A stretch of DNA of 37,502 nt, from positions 1 through 37,502 of the forward strand of contig JAFARZ010000383.1 of assembly GCA_019245115.1 (NCBI GenBank), read 5' to 3'. Positions 23,708-31,267 of the stretch are shown here, piece after piece; the first letter of the stretch is position 1, and the number at the start of each line of letters is the position of its first letter. Position numbers and translations under genes: made by a program. This DNA comes from Streptosporangiaceae bacterium (GTDB lineage: Bacteria > Actinomycetota > Actinomycetes > Streptosporangiales > Streptosporangiaceae). The notes under the pieces were generated by a model. It had not been told where the DNA came from. It saw only the letters and a list, made by a program, of their open reading frames with translations, and made no database searches.

Positions 23708-24190
23708 GAACACGAGATCACCTACCTCGCGCTGCGGCACACCCTGCTCCAGGGCCGGGTGCTGCGCTCAGGTGACCCAGCCGGGCTGGAACAAGAGATG
23801 TGGGCGCTGCTGACGCTCTACCAGGCACTGCGGACCGCCATCACCGACGCGGTCCAGACCGTACCTGGCACCGACCCCGACCGGGCCAGCTACCAGATCG
23901 CCGTCGAGACCGCGCAGACCCTGGTCACCAGCGCCCGCAACGTAACCGGCGAAACCAGCGACCTGGCCGGCGACATCGGCCGCGCGGTCCTGGCGAACCT
24001 GCACGGCCCACGCCGTCCCCGCGTGTGCGCCCGCCGGGTCAAATCCCCGCTCAGCCGCTGGAACAAGCACCCCGAAGGCAAACCCCGCACCTGCCACCAG
24101 ATCACCAAGATCACCACAAAGGTCCGCGCCGGGCACCCGCAGACAGCGACACACCAACCGAAATGCGTGACAACTACCAGCGGCCCCTAA
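23708..24190 (+). CDS. IS4-family transposase, exon 2 (residues 318-477)
   Basis: The frame resumes at 23708 with EHEITYLALRHTLLQGRVLR. The glutamate at residue 320 completes the Y-x2-R-x3-E signature (YHERW from exon 1, EHE from exon 2) and is the third catalytic acid. The rest, SGDPAGLEQEMWALLTLYQA onward, is the usual C-terminal helical region of these transposases. The stop codon TAA (24188-24190) lies inside the right inverted repeat and overlaps the stop of the convergent amidotransferase gene. An internal ATG at 23759 is probably not a true start. Confidence 0.88.
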   Translation, partial: EHEITYLALRHTLLQGRVLRSGDPAGLEQEMWALLTLYQALRTAITDAVQTVPGTDPDRASYQIAVETAQTLVTSARNVTGETSDLAGDIGRAVLANLHGPRRPRVCARRVKSPLSRWNKHPEGKPRTCHQITKITTKVRAGHPQTATHQPKCVTTTSGP

Positions 24191-24870
24191 CTCCCCGGCA
24201 TTGGGGCTAGGCGGAGGGCGGTGGTTACCAGGGTTTCGGCGCGGGTGGCGGCTTGGGGTTCTTCGCGGACGGTCTGGGTGAGGAGGTCGTCGGGGTTGAC
24301 GCCGATGCGGATGGCCTCGGCGTCGCCGCCGTTGTCCAGCCAGCGCTTGAGCTGAGGGCCGTCGACTTCGGGGTGGAACTGGACGGCGAGGTGCCGGCCG
24401 ATCGTGAACGCCTGGACGCATACGTCGTTGGTGGCCAGGACCCGGGCGGCCGGCGGGATCAGGCAACGGTCGCCGTGGAATTCCAGCCACGGGCCGGGCG
24501 CGATCAGATCCGGATCGACCGAGTCGACCGTGACCCAGCCGATCTCCTTGCGCGGTGCTCGCTCGACCGCGCCGCCGAAGGCGGCGCTCAGCGCCTGAGC
24601 GCCGAAGCAGATGCCGAGGATCGGCACGCCGGCCTGGTCGGCTTCCCGCAACCAGGCCAGTTCATCGGCGATCCACTCCAGGTCGTCGTTGACCGAGAAG
24701 ACGGCGCCGAGGACCAGGATGTGATCGAACCCGGACGGGCCGGGCAACGGACCGTCGTCGGGGAACAGGCGGACGTCGAGTTCGGCGCCCTTCGCCTCGA
24801 ATGCCGCGCCGATGAACCCGGCCGAATCCACGTCGTGATGACGCACCACGACCACCCGCATATAGCCCAT
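24187..24870 (-). CDS. Class I glutamine amidotransferase (GMP-synthase GATase-like)
   Basis: The product is 227 residues. The class I GATase triad is visible: Cys88 in GICFGAQ, His166 and Glu168 in QFHPEV. Proteins of this stand-alone type hydrolyse glutamine or act on related gamma-glutamyl compounds; the acceptor is unknown. Translation could begin at ATG 24870 or ATG 24861 (MRVVVVRHHD). The IS4 element is inserted in the last codons. Removing the IS and one copy of the duplication gives an end RLAHPR-stop, while now the gene reads RLAPMPGS-stop, the last residues coming from the IS inverted repeat. The enzyme should still be functional. Confidence 0.88.
   Translation of the reverse strand: MGYMRVVVVRHHDVDSAGFIGAAFEAKGAELDVRLFPDDGPLPGPSGFDHILVLGAVFSVNDDLEWIADELAWLREADQAGVPILGICFGAQALSAAFGGAVERAPRKEIGWVTVDSVDPDLIAPGPWLEFHGDRCLIPPAARVLATNDVCVQAFTIGRHLAVQFHPEVDGPQLKRWLDNGGDAEAIRIGVNPDDLLTQTVREEPQAATRAETLVTTALRLAPMPGS
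24204..24213. repeat. Right target-site duplication of the IS4-family element
   Basis: GGGCTAGGCG repeats the left copy at 20110-20119 and lies inside the amidotransferase gene (complement codons CGC CTA GCC). Confidence 0.88.
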
Positions 24871-24912
24871 CTATCGAGGTTACCGGGAAAAAGCTGCTAG
24901 ATTTCGATGAAA

Positions 24913-24938
24913 ACGCATGTGCATATGCATGTGCACGC
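24913..24938. promoter_or_regulatory. Alternating purine-pyrimidine tract with palindromic core
   Basis: All 26 bases alternate purine and pyrimidine, mostly GCAT/GTGC words, with TGCATATGCA as a 10-bp palindrome in the middle (24920-24929 region). It lies between the divergent amidotransferase and small membrane protein genes, 14 bases before the latter's start. It may be an operator or Z-DNA-prone site. No regulator is known for it. Confidence 0.45.
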
Positions 24939-24951
24939 TAGGGTGAGTGTT

Positions 24952-25314
24952 ATGAGCGGCAAACCAGCGAAGCGGTTGCTGGAGCACGGTTGGCTGTATG
25001 TGCCCGCTGTCTCCAGTCCCATCGGCGGCGGGTTAATCAAGCTCGGACGGGGCAGCACATGGGCGGCCGTCGCGGTGGGCGTGGCGCCCTACACGGTCTG
25101 CGTGCTGCTCTACCTGGTCTTCGTCGTCGGCTATCTGGCCGCGATCCTGCGCTACCTGTGCGCCGGGCCGGACGGACAGGAGGCGATGGAGCGGCTGATC
25201 ACGGTGTCGGCGAACGCGGTCGTCTCGATCCTCACCCTGCGCATGTTCACTGGGCGCCTGTCCGCTGGCGGGATGCCTCGTACAGCGCCACCGTCCCGGC
25301 ACTTGCCGCATTGA
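24952..25314 (+). CDS. Small membrane protein of unknown function
   Basis: ATG 24952 follows AGGGTGAG at good spacing; an in-frame ATG at 24907 would put the alternating tract inside the gene and gives a histidine-rich MKTHVHMHVH start, which I consider less likely. The product is 120 residues with hydrophobic segments at about 36-68 (WAAVAVGVAPYTVCVLLYLV and on) and 82-98. I do not recognise the family. The last 68 bases overlap the convergent trmH-family gene, so the tail after TLRMFTG (residue 101) may be a read-through extension. Confidence 0.6.
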   Translation: MSGKPAKRLLEHGWLYVPAVSSPIGGGLIKLGRGSTWAAVAVGVAPYTVCVLLYLVFVVGYLAAILRYLCAGPDGQEAMERLITVSANAVVSILTLRMFTGRLSAGGMPRTAPPSRHLPH

Positions 25315-26071
25315 GCGAGCTGGCCGAGCCCGCGATGGGAATACGGAGGACGACGTCGCAGGCTTCGCGCCATGCCGAGCTGAGCCCGGTGGTCTCGTTA
25401 CCGATCACGATCAGGACAGGCTGAGTGAGGTCATAGCCGGCGATGTCCACCGCGCCGTTCTCGTGGGTGCCGGCGACCACCACCGGGAGGCCGTCCTCCC
25501 GCAGCGATCGCACCCAGGCCATGACGCCCTGCGGGGACGCCTCCCGCACCACCGGGATAGAGAACAAGGAGCCGGTGCTGGCCCGGACGGACTTCGGGTC
25601 ATAGGGGTCGGCGGCGTGCCCGGTCACGATCACGCCCGCGGCGCCGAAGGCGTCGGCCGAGCGGACCAGCGTGCCGATATTGCCGGGGGTTGAGGGCCGG
25701 TCGAAGGCCATGCCGAGGAATCCGGGCTGTACGGGGATACGGGTGTAGTGGTCGGGAGGTATCTCGGCCACCGCGACCAGTTCCGGTGGTTCGTCGAGCT
25801 TCTCCCCCAGTTCCCGCAGCAGGTCCGGAGCGATGGCCACGCGCTGCACACTGGACGACCCCAGGATGCCTTCCGCCCATCGTGACAACGACTTGCGGTC
25901 GTCGTAGATGAGCGCACGCAACGGCCAGCCATGCCGGACGGCCACACTGATCGGCCGGACTCCCTGCACCAGGAACTCGCCGGCCCGCTGGCGCTTCTGC
26001 CGGCTGGTCAGCAGCGCCTGCCACTGCTGGAAGCGCGCGTTGCGTGACGATACCCGGATGCTCGCCGGCAA
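25247..26071 (-). CDS. SpoU/TrmH-family RNA 2'-O-methyltransferase
   Basis: The product is 274 residues from TTG 26071, chosen because GTAGGAG lies just upstream. The C-terminal SPOUT domain has all three motifs: DRPSTPGNIGTLVRSADAFG (124-143), VLIVIGNETTGLS (219-231) and RIPIAGSASSLNAASAGTVA (243-262), which form the knot and bind S-adenosylmethionine. The N-terminal part (residues 1-110) is the usual substrate-binding region (RAGEFLVQGVRPI). It methylates a ribose in rRNA or tRNA; which one cannot be told. It is divergent from the MFS gene. Confidence 0.9.
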   Translation of the reverse strand: MPASIRVSSRNARFQQWQALLTSRQKRQRAGEFLVQGVRPISVAVRHGWPLRALIYDDRKSLSRWAEGILGSSSVQRVAIAPDLLRELGEKLDEPPELVAVAEIPPDHYTRIPVQPGFLGMAFDRPSTPGNIGTLVRSADAFGAAGVIVTGHAADPYDPKSVRASTGSLFSIPVVREASPQGVMAWVRSLREDGLPVVVAGTHENGAVDIAGYDLTQPVLIVIGNETTGLSSAWREACDVVLRIPIAGSASSLNAASAGTVALYEASRQRTGAQ

Positions 26072-26132
26072 AGGCTCCTACCCTCGATGGTGACGGATCA
26101 GGACAGGACCCTACCTGACACAATTACCAGTT

Positions 26133-27332
26133 GTGCCGGGTAGCTGGCGTAATCCGTTCGGGGATCTGCCGCGTGAGGCCATGATCCTGTCCGCTGTCTC
26201 GTTCACGGTGGCGCTCGGCTACGGCATCGTCGCCCCGGCCATTCCCTCGTTCGCGCGGCAGTTCGGCGTCAGCGTGGCCGCCGCGGCCAGCGTGATCAGC
26301 GCCTTCGCGCTGATGCGGGTGGTGGGCGCGCTGCCCGCGGGACGGCTCGTCGAACGATTCGGTGAACCTCCGGTCATGGCCACCGGCATCGCGGTGGTGG
26401 CGGTGAGCAGCGTGCTGGCCGGCTTCTCGCGGTCGTTCACGCAGCTACTCGTGCTGCGCGGGGTCGGCGGGCTGGGATCGGCCATGTTTTCGGTCAGCGG
26501 CCAATCGCTCCTGCTGGCCAGCGTGCCGAGCGGTCTGCGCGGCCGGGCCAGCGGCCTGTACAGCGGCGGTTTCCTGCTGGGCGGCATCAGCGGCCCGGCG
26601 GTAGGCGGGCTGGTCGCCGCGTGGTCCCTGCGAGCACCATTCTTCCTGTACGGCGGCCTGCTCGTGGTACCAGCGCTGATCGCCGGGATCGCATTGCGGA
26701 AAGCACCGCGCGGGACGGCGTTGAATCGGCCTGGGCCTACGGCCGACGGGTTCCGCGCGCTGATCCGGGCCCTGAACAACCGCGCCTATCGCGCCGCGGC
26801 CGCGGCGAATCTCGCCGACGGTTTCGCTCTGCTCGGCGTGCGCGCCGCCATCATTCCGCTGTTCGTGCGGGACGCCTTGCACCGATCGCCGTTCTGGACC
26901 GGCATCGGGTTCCTGCTGTTCGCCGCGCTCAACGGCGCCGCCCTGCTGCCCGCCGGCCGCATGGCCGACATGCTCGGCCGACGGCCGGTCATCATCGCGG
27001 GGTGCGCGATCGCGGCATGCGGGATGGCGATGCTGGCCGTTCTCCCCGGCCTGTGGGCCTTCCTGGGCGCATTGGCCGTGACCGGCCTCGGGTCCGGCCT
27101 GCTCGACGTCGCCCCGTCCGCCATTGTCGGCGACCTGCTGGAGGGCCGGGGCGGGATACTGGTCGCGTTCTACCAGATGGCCGGGGACCTGGGTGCGGTC
27201 ACCGGGCCGGTCGCGGTGGGGTTTCTCGTCGACACGGAGTCATTCGCCGCGGCCTTCGCCATGTCGGGGGCGGTACTCGGGCTGGCCGCGGCGCTGGCGT
27301 TCCTCGCTCCCGAGACCCGGGTGCCCGATTGA
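26133..27332 (+). CDS. MFS transporter
   Basis: The product is 399 residues from GTG 26133 (PGSWRNPFGDLPREA). There are about 12 hydrophobic segments. The loop between segments 2 and 3 shows PAGRLVERFGEPPVM and the matching loop in the second half shows PAGRMADMLGRRPVII, the repeated MFS signature. RGVGGLGSAMFSVSGQSLL and GGFLLGGISGPAVGGLVA resemble drug-efflux members (motif C-like). The substrate is unknown. No clear ribosome binding site precedes the start, so the mRNA may be leaderless. The cyclo-ligase-like gene follows in the same direction after 32 bases. Confidence 0.88.
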   Translation: MPGSWRNPFGDLPREAMILSAVSFTVALGYGIVAPAIPSFARQFGVSVAAAASVISAFALMRVVGALPAGRLVERFGEPPVMATGIAVVAVSSVLAGFSRSFTQLLVLRGVGGLGSAMFSVSGQSLLLASVPSGLRGRASGLYSGGFLLGGISGPAVGGLVAAWSLRAPFFLYGGLLVVPALIAGIALRKAPRGTALNRPGPTADGFRALIRALNNRAYRAAAAANLADGFALLGVRAAIIPLFVRDALHRSPFWTGIGFLLFAALNGAALLPAGRMADMLGRRPVIIAGCAIAACGMAMLAVLPGLWAFLGALAVTGLGSGLLDVAPSAIVGDLLEGRGGILVAFYQMAGDLGAVTGPVAVGFLVDTESFAAAFAMSGAVLGLAAALAFLAPETRVPD

Positions 27333-27364
27333 GGGTGCTCAGAGGTGGACGGCAAGATGGAGGC

Positions 27365-28147
27365 ATGGTACGTGCCGCGCCCCGCCATGACCGCGACGCC
27401 GGCGGTCCCGCCGACCTGCTCGCGGCCAAAGCCGCGCTCCGGGAAGAGATATGGTCGGCGATGCGCGACGCCAAGGTGGCCCGCTTCCCGGGTGCGGCCG
27501 GGCGCATCCCGAACTTCACCGGGGCCGAGGCGGCCGCCGGGCGGCTGCGGGGATTGCCGGTGTGGCAGGCCGCGCGAACGCTGAAGGCCAACCCCGACTC
27601 GGCCCAGTTGCCGGTTCGCCAGCGGGCGCTCGAGGACGGCAAGACGGTGTACATGGCGGTCCCCCGGCTGGCCGAGGAAGAGCCGTTCTTCGCCCTCGAT
27701 CCAGATCACCTGAGCGAGCCGCCGCGCAAGGCGGCCTCGATCAAGGGCGCGAGCCGGTCGGCGCGGCGAGTCACGCTGGCCGAGTTGTCGCCGGTCGACC
27801 TGGTGGTCATGGGCAGCGTCGCGGCCGGCGAGGACGGGGCGCGGCTGGGTAAGGGCGGCGGGTTCGCCGACCTGGAGTTCGCACTGGCGTCGTCGGCGGG
27901 CCTGATCGGGGCGGAAACGGTATGCGTCACGACCGTGCACGAACTTCAGATCCGGCCGGCCGGAGCCATTCCGGTTACCGATCACGATGTGCTGGTGGAT
28001 TTCGTCGTCACGCCGGAGCGGGTCATCGACTGCAGAGGTGCTAGCGGGCGACGGGTTTCCGCCGGCATCCGGTGGGAGGACCTGACCGAGGAAAAGATCG
28101 CCGCCATACCCTTGCTTTCCGCTCTGCGGCGCGACGGTATCGGGTAG
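27365..28147 (+). CDS. 5-formyltetrahydrofolate cyclo-ligase family protein (MTHFS-domain type)
   Basis: The start ATG 27365 (MVRAAPRHDRDAGG) follows GATGGAGGC; the product is 260 residues. Visible features: AAKAALREEIWSAMRDAKVA at the N-terminus, GKTVYMAVPRLAEEEPFFAL, and the nucleotide-binding motif GARLGKGGGFADLEFALA. The GKG-x-GFADLE version is the one seen in MTHFS-domain-containing proteins and archaeal COG0212 members, rather than the short 5-FCL (GKGGGYYDR). So activity on 5-formyl-THF is plausible but not certain. It ends 12 bases before the interspersed repeat copy 2. Confidence 0.82.
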   Translation: MVRAAPRHDRDAGGPADLLAAKAALREEIWSAMRDAKVARFPGAAGRIPNFTGAEAAAGRLRGLPVWQAARTLKANPDSAQLPVRQRALEDGKTVYMAVPRLAEEEPFFALDPDHLSEPPRKAASIKGASRSARRVTLAELSPVDLVVMGSVAAGEDGARLGKGGGFADLEFALASSAGLIGAETVCVTTVHELQIRPAGAIPVTDHDVLVDFVVTPERVIDCRGASGRRVSAGIRWEDLTEEKIAAIPLLSALRRDGIG

Positions 28148-28287
28148 TTTGCCAACCGAAGTCGCGGCTTCCCGCCGCAGCCGGCTTCCCGCCGTTTGCC
28201 GGATCGCCCTGAATATCCGGTAAGTCTTAAACCGGATTTGGATTAAGGCGGAATATCTATCCTGCACGGAAATTTAATGTACAAATA

Positions 28288-28657
28288 GAGACTGTCGCGT
28301 GACTGCTCTGCGGCTCTCGGGGGGCATCGTATCTGGATTGGTATGACGACAGTGCTTTGTGATGATGGCGGGCTGCGAGGTGTCCAGGGATAGTCGCGGC
28401 CGCGGCTGGCACGGCGGGTGCGCTCCGGAAACGGGCCTCTCCGGGCAGTTACTGTATCGCGGTTGATTCGGGCCTTGTGGTTACTTTGGTGTACCCCGGT
28501 GCACAAAACTAACCACGAAGCCCGAATCAACCACGCGAGGACGCCGCCACCGCCCGGGAATACCGGACAAACCGGCTCTCCGGCAGCATGACCGCCCCGC
28601 GTCATCACGTGCGGCTGCAGCACTTGACACTCTACGGCTACGAGTCACGCGACAGCC
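28288..28657. mobile_element. MITE-like element with terminal inverted repeats
   Basis: The 370-bp segment is flanked by 8-bp direct repeats TACAAATA (28280-28287 and 28658-28665). Its ends are inverted repeats: CTGTCGCGTGACT near the left end (28292-28304) and AGTCACGCGACAG near the right end (28643-28655), with 2-4 extra bases outside. Copy 1 of the host repeat lacks it, which shows the empty site. It has no transposase gene and must depend on one elsewhere, if mobile. Confidence 0.8.
28461..28532. repeat. Long hairpin inside the MITE-like element
   Basis: GGTTGATTCGGGCCTTGTGG-TTA (28461-28483) pairs with TAACCACGAAGCCCGAATCAACC-type sequence (28510-28532) over 23 positions with two mismatches, one of which allows a G-U pair. 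The 26-base loop holds GGTGTACCCCGGTGCAC, which can form a further small stem. Confidence 0.8.
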
Positions 28658-28788
28658 TACAAATACGGCGGGTAAATTTCCGCGTAGCACATAATTTCCC
28701 GCGCTATATGGAGGTGAAGGGCAAAGGTCCTGGCTGGACTGGATCGAGCCGATGGCGTCAGAGTCACGCACTGGCACGCGAGGTCCCT

Positions 28789-28807
28789 CCCAGCGAAGTG
28801 AGCTGGG
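28789..28807 (+). terminator. Small terminator-like hairpin
   Basis: CCCAGC-GAAGTGA-GCTGGG is followed by TGTTTT. It is a weak intrinsic terminator, upstream of the S33 gene, in plus orientation. It may end transcription coming from the cyclo-ligase gene or the repeat. Confidence 0.45.
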
Positions 28808-28891
28808 TGTTTTCGCGTTGTTACGCAGCGACACGGCGACATGGGGTAGTTTTGCCGGAGTGCAGGGGGGATCTCGGGAGATTCGGCGCTC

Positions 28892-30496
28892 ATGATGAGA
28901 TCCAGGACGTTGGCGGCGGCGGTCTCGGCCGTGCTGACCTGCGCGGCCGCAACAACGGCCATCTCGGCGACGACCATCTCAGCGACCGCGGCACCACGGG
29001 CCGCGCTTCAGTGGGGCGACTGCCCGGCGTCGGTGGCGACGGCGCCGTTCCAGTGCGCTACCGCCCGGATTCCGCTGGACTACGAGGCGCCCGGCGGTCA
29101 GCAGATCGAGCTGTCGCTGATCCGGCTGCCCGCGGCGGTGCCGAGCGAGCGGATCGGATCGCTGTTCGTCAACTTCGGCGGCCCGGGCGGAGCCGGCGTG
29201 AGCATCCTGCCGACCCGTGCGACCACGGTGTTCAGCGCCGCCATCCGGGACCACTTCGACCTGGTCTCGTGGGACGCGCGGGGAACCGGCCTGTCGACCG
29301 CCGTGCGCTGCTTCGCGACGCAGCAGGACGACAGCAGCTACTTCGCCTCGGTGCCGTACTTCCCGTATCCGGCGTCGAACGACGCGAGCTTCTGGTCGCT
29401 GAACGCGCAGCTCGGGCAGAACTGCGAGCAGCGAGCCGGGACCCTGCTGCCCCACATGTCCAGCCAGGACACCGCCCGCGACCTCGACCTGCTCCGCCAG
29501 GACGTGGGCGACGCGAAGCTCAACTACCTGGGCTTCTCGTACGGCACGGTGATCGGCGCCATTTACGCCAACCTGTTCCCGGGCCGGGTGCGGGCCATGG
29601 TGCTCGACGGCTCGCTGGACTTCGCCGGGAACGCCACCGGCGACTTCCCGGGCGACGCGCGGAAGTACCCCGTCGACGTCCGCAACGGCGTCGACGTGGC
29701 CGGGCAGGACGTGCTCGGCCGGTTCCTCACGCTATGCGCGAAGGCAGGCAGCGCCAACTGCGCATTCGCCGCGGGCGGGGACCTGCCGGCCAAGTGGCAG
29801 ACGCTGCTGACCCGGTCCCAGGCGAGCCCGGTCCACTACGCGGGCGGGACCTACTTCTATTCGACCATCGCCGCGATCACGTACTACAACCTGTACAAAC
29901 CGATCGCGGACTGGCCCGCCCTCGGCACGCTGCTGCAGGGGCTGTACGCGGCGAGTTCCGGGACGGCGCCGGCGGTGACCCCCGCCATACGGCATCAGAT
30001 CGCGCAGGCCGTGGCCGACGCCCAGGAGCAGTACCCGGTGAACAACACCAACGAGGGGTACTACATCTCCCAGTGCGCCGACATCGAGGCGCCCACCCAG
30101 GAGGCGGTCTACGACAACCTGGCGCAGACCGAGGACGCCAAGGTGCCGGGCTTCGGACGGCTCGCGACCTACGACATGACGCCGTGCGGCACCTGGCCCG
30201 CGCTGCACACCGACGCCTACGACGGCCCGTGGAACCGGTCCTGGTCCACGATCCTGGTGGTCAACTCGCTGCACGACCCGGCCACGCCGTACCCCGGAGC
30301 GGTCATCGGCGCCCACGAGCTGGGCAACGCCCGGCTGCTCACCGTCAACGGCGACGGCCACACCAGCGAGTACTCCGAGCCGAGCGCCTGCCGGGACGCA
30401 GCCAAGGACGCGTACCTGGTCTCCCTGCGACTGCCGCGCCAAGGCGCGGTCTGCCAGGTCGACCAGCTTCCCTGGGGCCTGCCGCCGGGGAGCTAG
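28892..30496 (+). CDS. Secreted alpha/beta hydrolase, S33 tripeptidyl aminopeptidase-like
   Basis: The product is 534 residues with a signal peptide (MMRSRTLAAAVSAVLTCAAA, cleavage probably after SATAAP-like residues ~30-35). The oxyanion region is FVNFGGPGGAGVS, the nucleophile Ser216 is in LGFSYGTVIG, Asp462 is in NSLHDPATPY and His490 in GDGHTSEY. The DFDLVSWDARGTG-type strand and the C-terminal TAP-like domain match the Streptomyces SlpD/tripeptidyl-aminopeptidase group, which remove N-terminal peptides or other substrates outside the cell. The next gene starts 3 bases after the stop, so the two are probably co-transcribed. Confidence 0.9.
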   Translation: MMRSRTLAAAVSAVLTCAAATTAISATTISATAAPRAALQWGDCPASVATAPFQCATARIPLDYEAPGGQQIELSLIRLPAAVPSERIGSLFVNFGGPGGAGVSILPTRATTVFSAAIRDHFDLVSWDARGTGLSTAVRCFATQQDDSSYFASVPYFPYPASNDASFWSLNAQLGQNCEQRAGTLLPHMSSQDTARDLDLLRQDVGDAKLNYLGFSYGTVIGAIYANLFPGRVRAMVLDGSLDFAGNATGDFPGDARKYPVDVRNGVDVAGQDVLGRFLTLCAKAGSANCAFAAGGDLPAKWQTLLTRSQASPVHYAGGTYFYSTIAAITYYNLYKPIADWPALGTLLQGLYAASSGTAPAVTPAIRHQIAQAVADAQEQYPVNNTNEGYYISQCADIEAPTQEAVYDNLAQTEDAKVPGFGRLATYDMTPCGTWPALHTDAYDGPWNRSWSTILVVNSLHDPATPYPGAVIGAHELGNARLLTVNGDGHTSEYSEPSACRDAAKDAYLVSLRLPRQGAVCQVDQLPWGLPPGS

Positions 30497-30499
30497 CCA

Positions 30500-31267
30500 A
30501 TGGGTGGTTACCGGGCTCCGTCGACCGGCAGGACAGTGCGAGCGGTCCTGTTCGACACGTTCGGCACCGTGGTCGACTGGCGGTCAGGCATCGCGGCAGC
30601 GGTCCGCGATTTCGTCGGCAGGCACGCGCTCACCATGGAAGCGGAGGAATTCGCGGACGCCTGGAGGTCGCGTTATCAGCCGTCCATGGAGCGCGTACGC
30701 TCCGGCCACCGGCCCTTCGTCACCCTGGACGTGCTGCACCGGGAGAACCTGGACGTCGTGCTGGCGTCGCACCACATCGATCCCAGCGCTTTCCCGCCCG
30801 GCGAACTCGACTCGCTGGCCAAGGCCTGGCACTTCCTCCCGCCGTGGCCGGACAGCGTGGCGGGCATCGGCGACATCAGGCGGAAGTTCATCGTCGGGCC
30901 GCTGTCCAACGGGAACACCGCTCTCCTGGTGGACATGGCGAAGGCAGCCGGGCTGGGCTGGGACCTGGTCCTAGGCTCGGACATAACCCGGGCCTACAAG
31001 CCGGACCCGGACGCCTACCGGAAACCGGCCGCCATACTCGGGCTCGAACCAGGCGAGGTCATGCTGGTCGCGGCGCACAACAACGACCTGGACGCGGCGC
31101 GGCGGGCGGGGCTCGCCACCGCCTTCGTCGCGCGGCCGACGGAGCACGGCCCCGGCCAGACGGCGGATCTCACCCCGTCAGCGGACTGGGACCTGGTCGC
31201 GGCGTCTGATTTGCCTGGGCCTCCGGCCGCGGCCTCGATCACCGGCCTCGCCGGCCAGCTGACCTAG
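30500..31267 (+). CDS. HAD-superfamily hydrolase, L-2-haloacid dehalogenase type II-like
   Basis: The product is 255 residues. HAD motifs: nucleophile Asp19 in LFDTFGTVVDW (motif I), LSNGN (motif II region), Lys167 in YKPDPDAY (motif III) and AAHNNDLDAARRAGL (motif IV, with Asn-Asp). The FDTFGT variant and N-terminal cap helices match type II haloacid dehalogenases. Whether it removes halide or phosphate cannot be said. Its stop overlaps the convergent transketolase stop by 4 bases. Confidence 0.87.
   Translation: MGGYRAPSTGRTVRAVLFDTFGTVVDWRSGIAAAVRDFVGRHALTMEAEEFADAWRSRYQPSMERVRSGHRPFVTLDVLHRENLDVVLASHHIDPSAFPPGELDSLAKAWHFLPPWPDSVAGIGDIRRKFIVGPLSNGNTALLVDMAKAAGLGWDLVLGSDITRAYKPDPDAYRKPAAILGLEPGEVMLVAAHNNDLDAARRAGLATAFVARPTEHGPGQTADLTPSADWDLVAASDLPGPPAAASITGLAGQLT

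Larger units (their letters stand above)
20120..24203 (+). mobile_element. IS4-family insertion sequence interrupted by a group II intron
   Basis: The ends are perfect 19-bp inverted repeats, CAATGCCGGGGAGTTAGGG at 20120-20138 and its complement at 24185-24203, flanked by the 10-bp duplication GGGCTAGGCG. The element is 4084 bp, of which 2508 are intron, leaving a 1576-bp IS with one transposase gene, normal for IS4. The transposase stop codon lies inside the right inverted repeat. Intact ends and target duplication suggest a fairly recent, possibly active insertion. Confidence 0.93.
28160..28757. repeat. Interspersed repeat, copy 2, interrupted by a MITE-like insertion
   Basis: The outer parts (28160-28287 and 28666-28757) align with copy 1 at 19352-19555 at roughly 70-75% identity by eye, for example GATTAAGGCGGAATATCT against GATTAAGACGGAACATCT, and AAATTTCCGCG-AGCAC. 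The middle, 28288-28657, is foreign and flanked by TACAAATA on both sides. Together with the short noncoding ends, this fills the 744 bases between the cyclo-ligase and S33 genes; I see no gene there. Confidence 0.75.

Noticed and set aside
28588..31209. An 873-codon open frame running through the S33 and HAD genes
   Set aside because: It is the wrong frame of two genes with full catalytic motifs; its product is Arg/Gly-rich with no domain.
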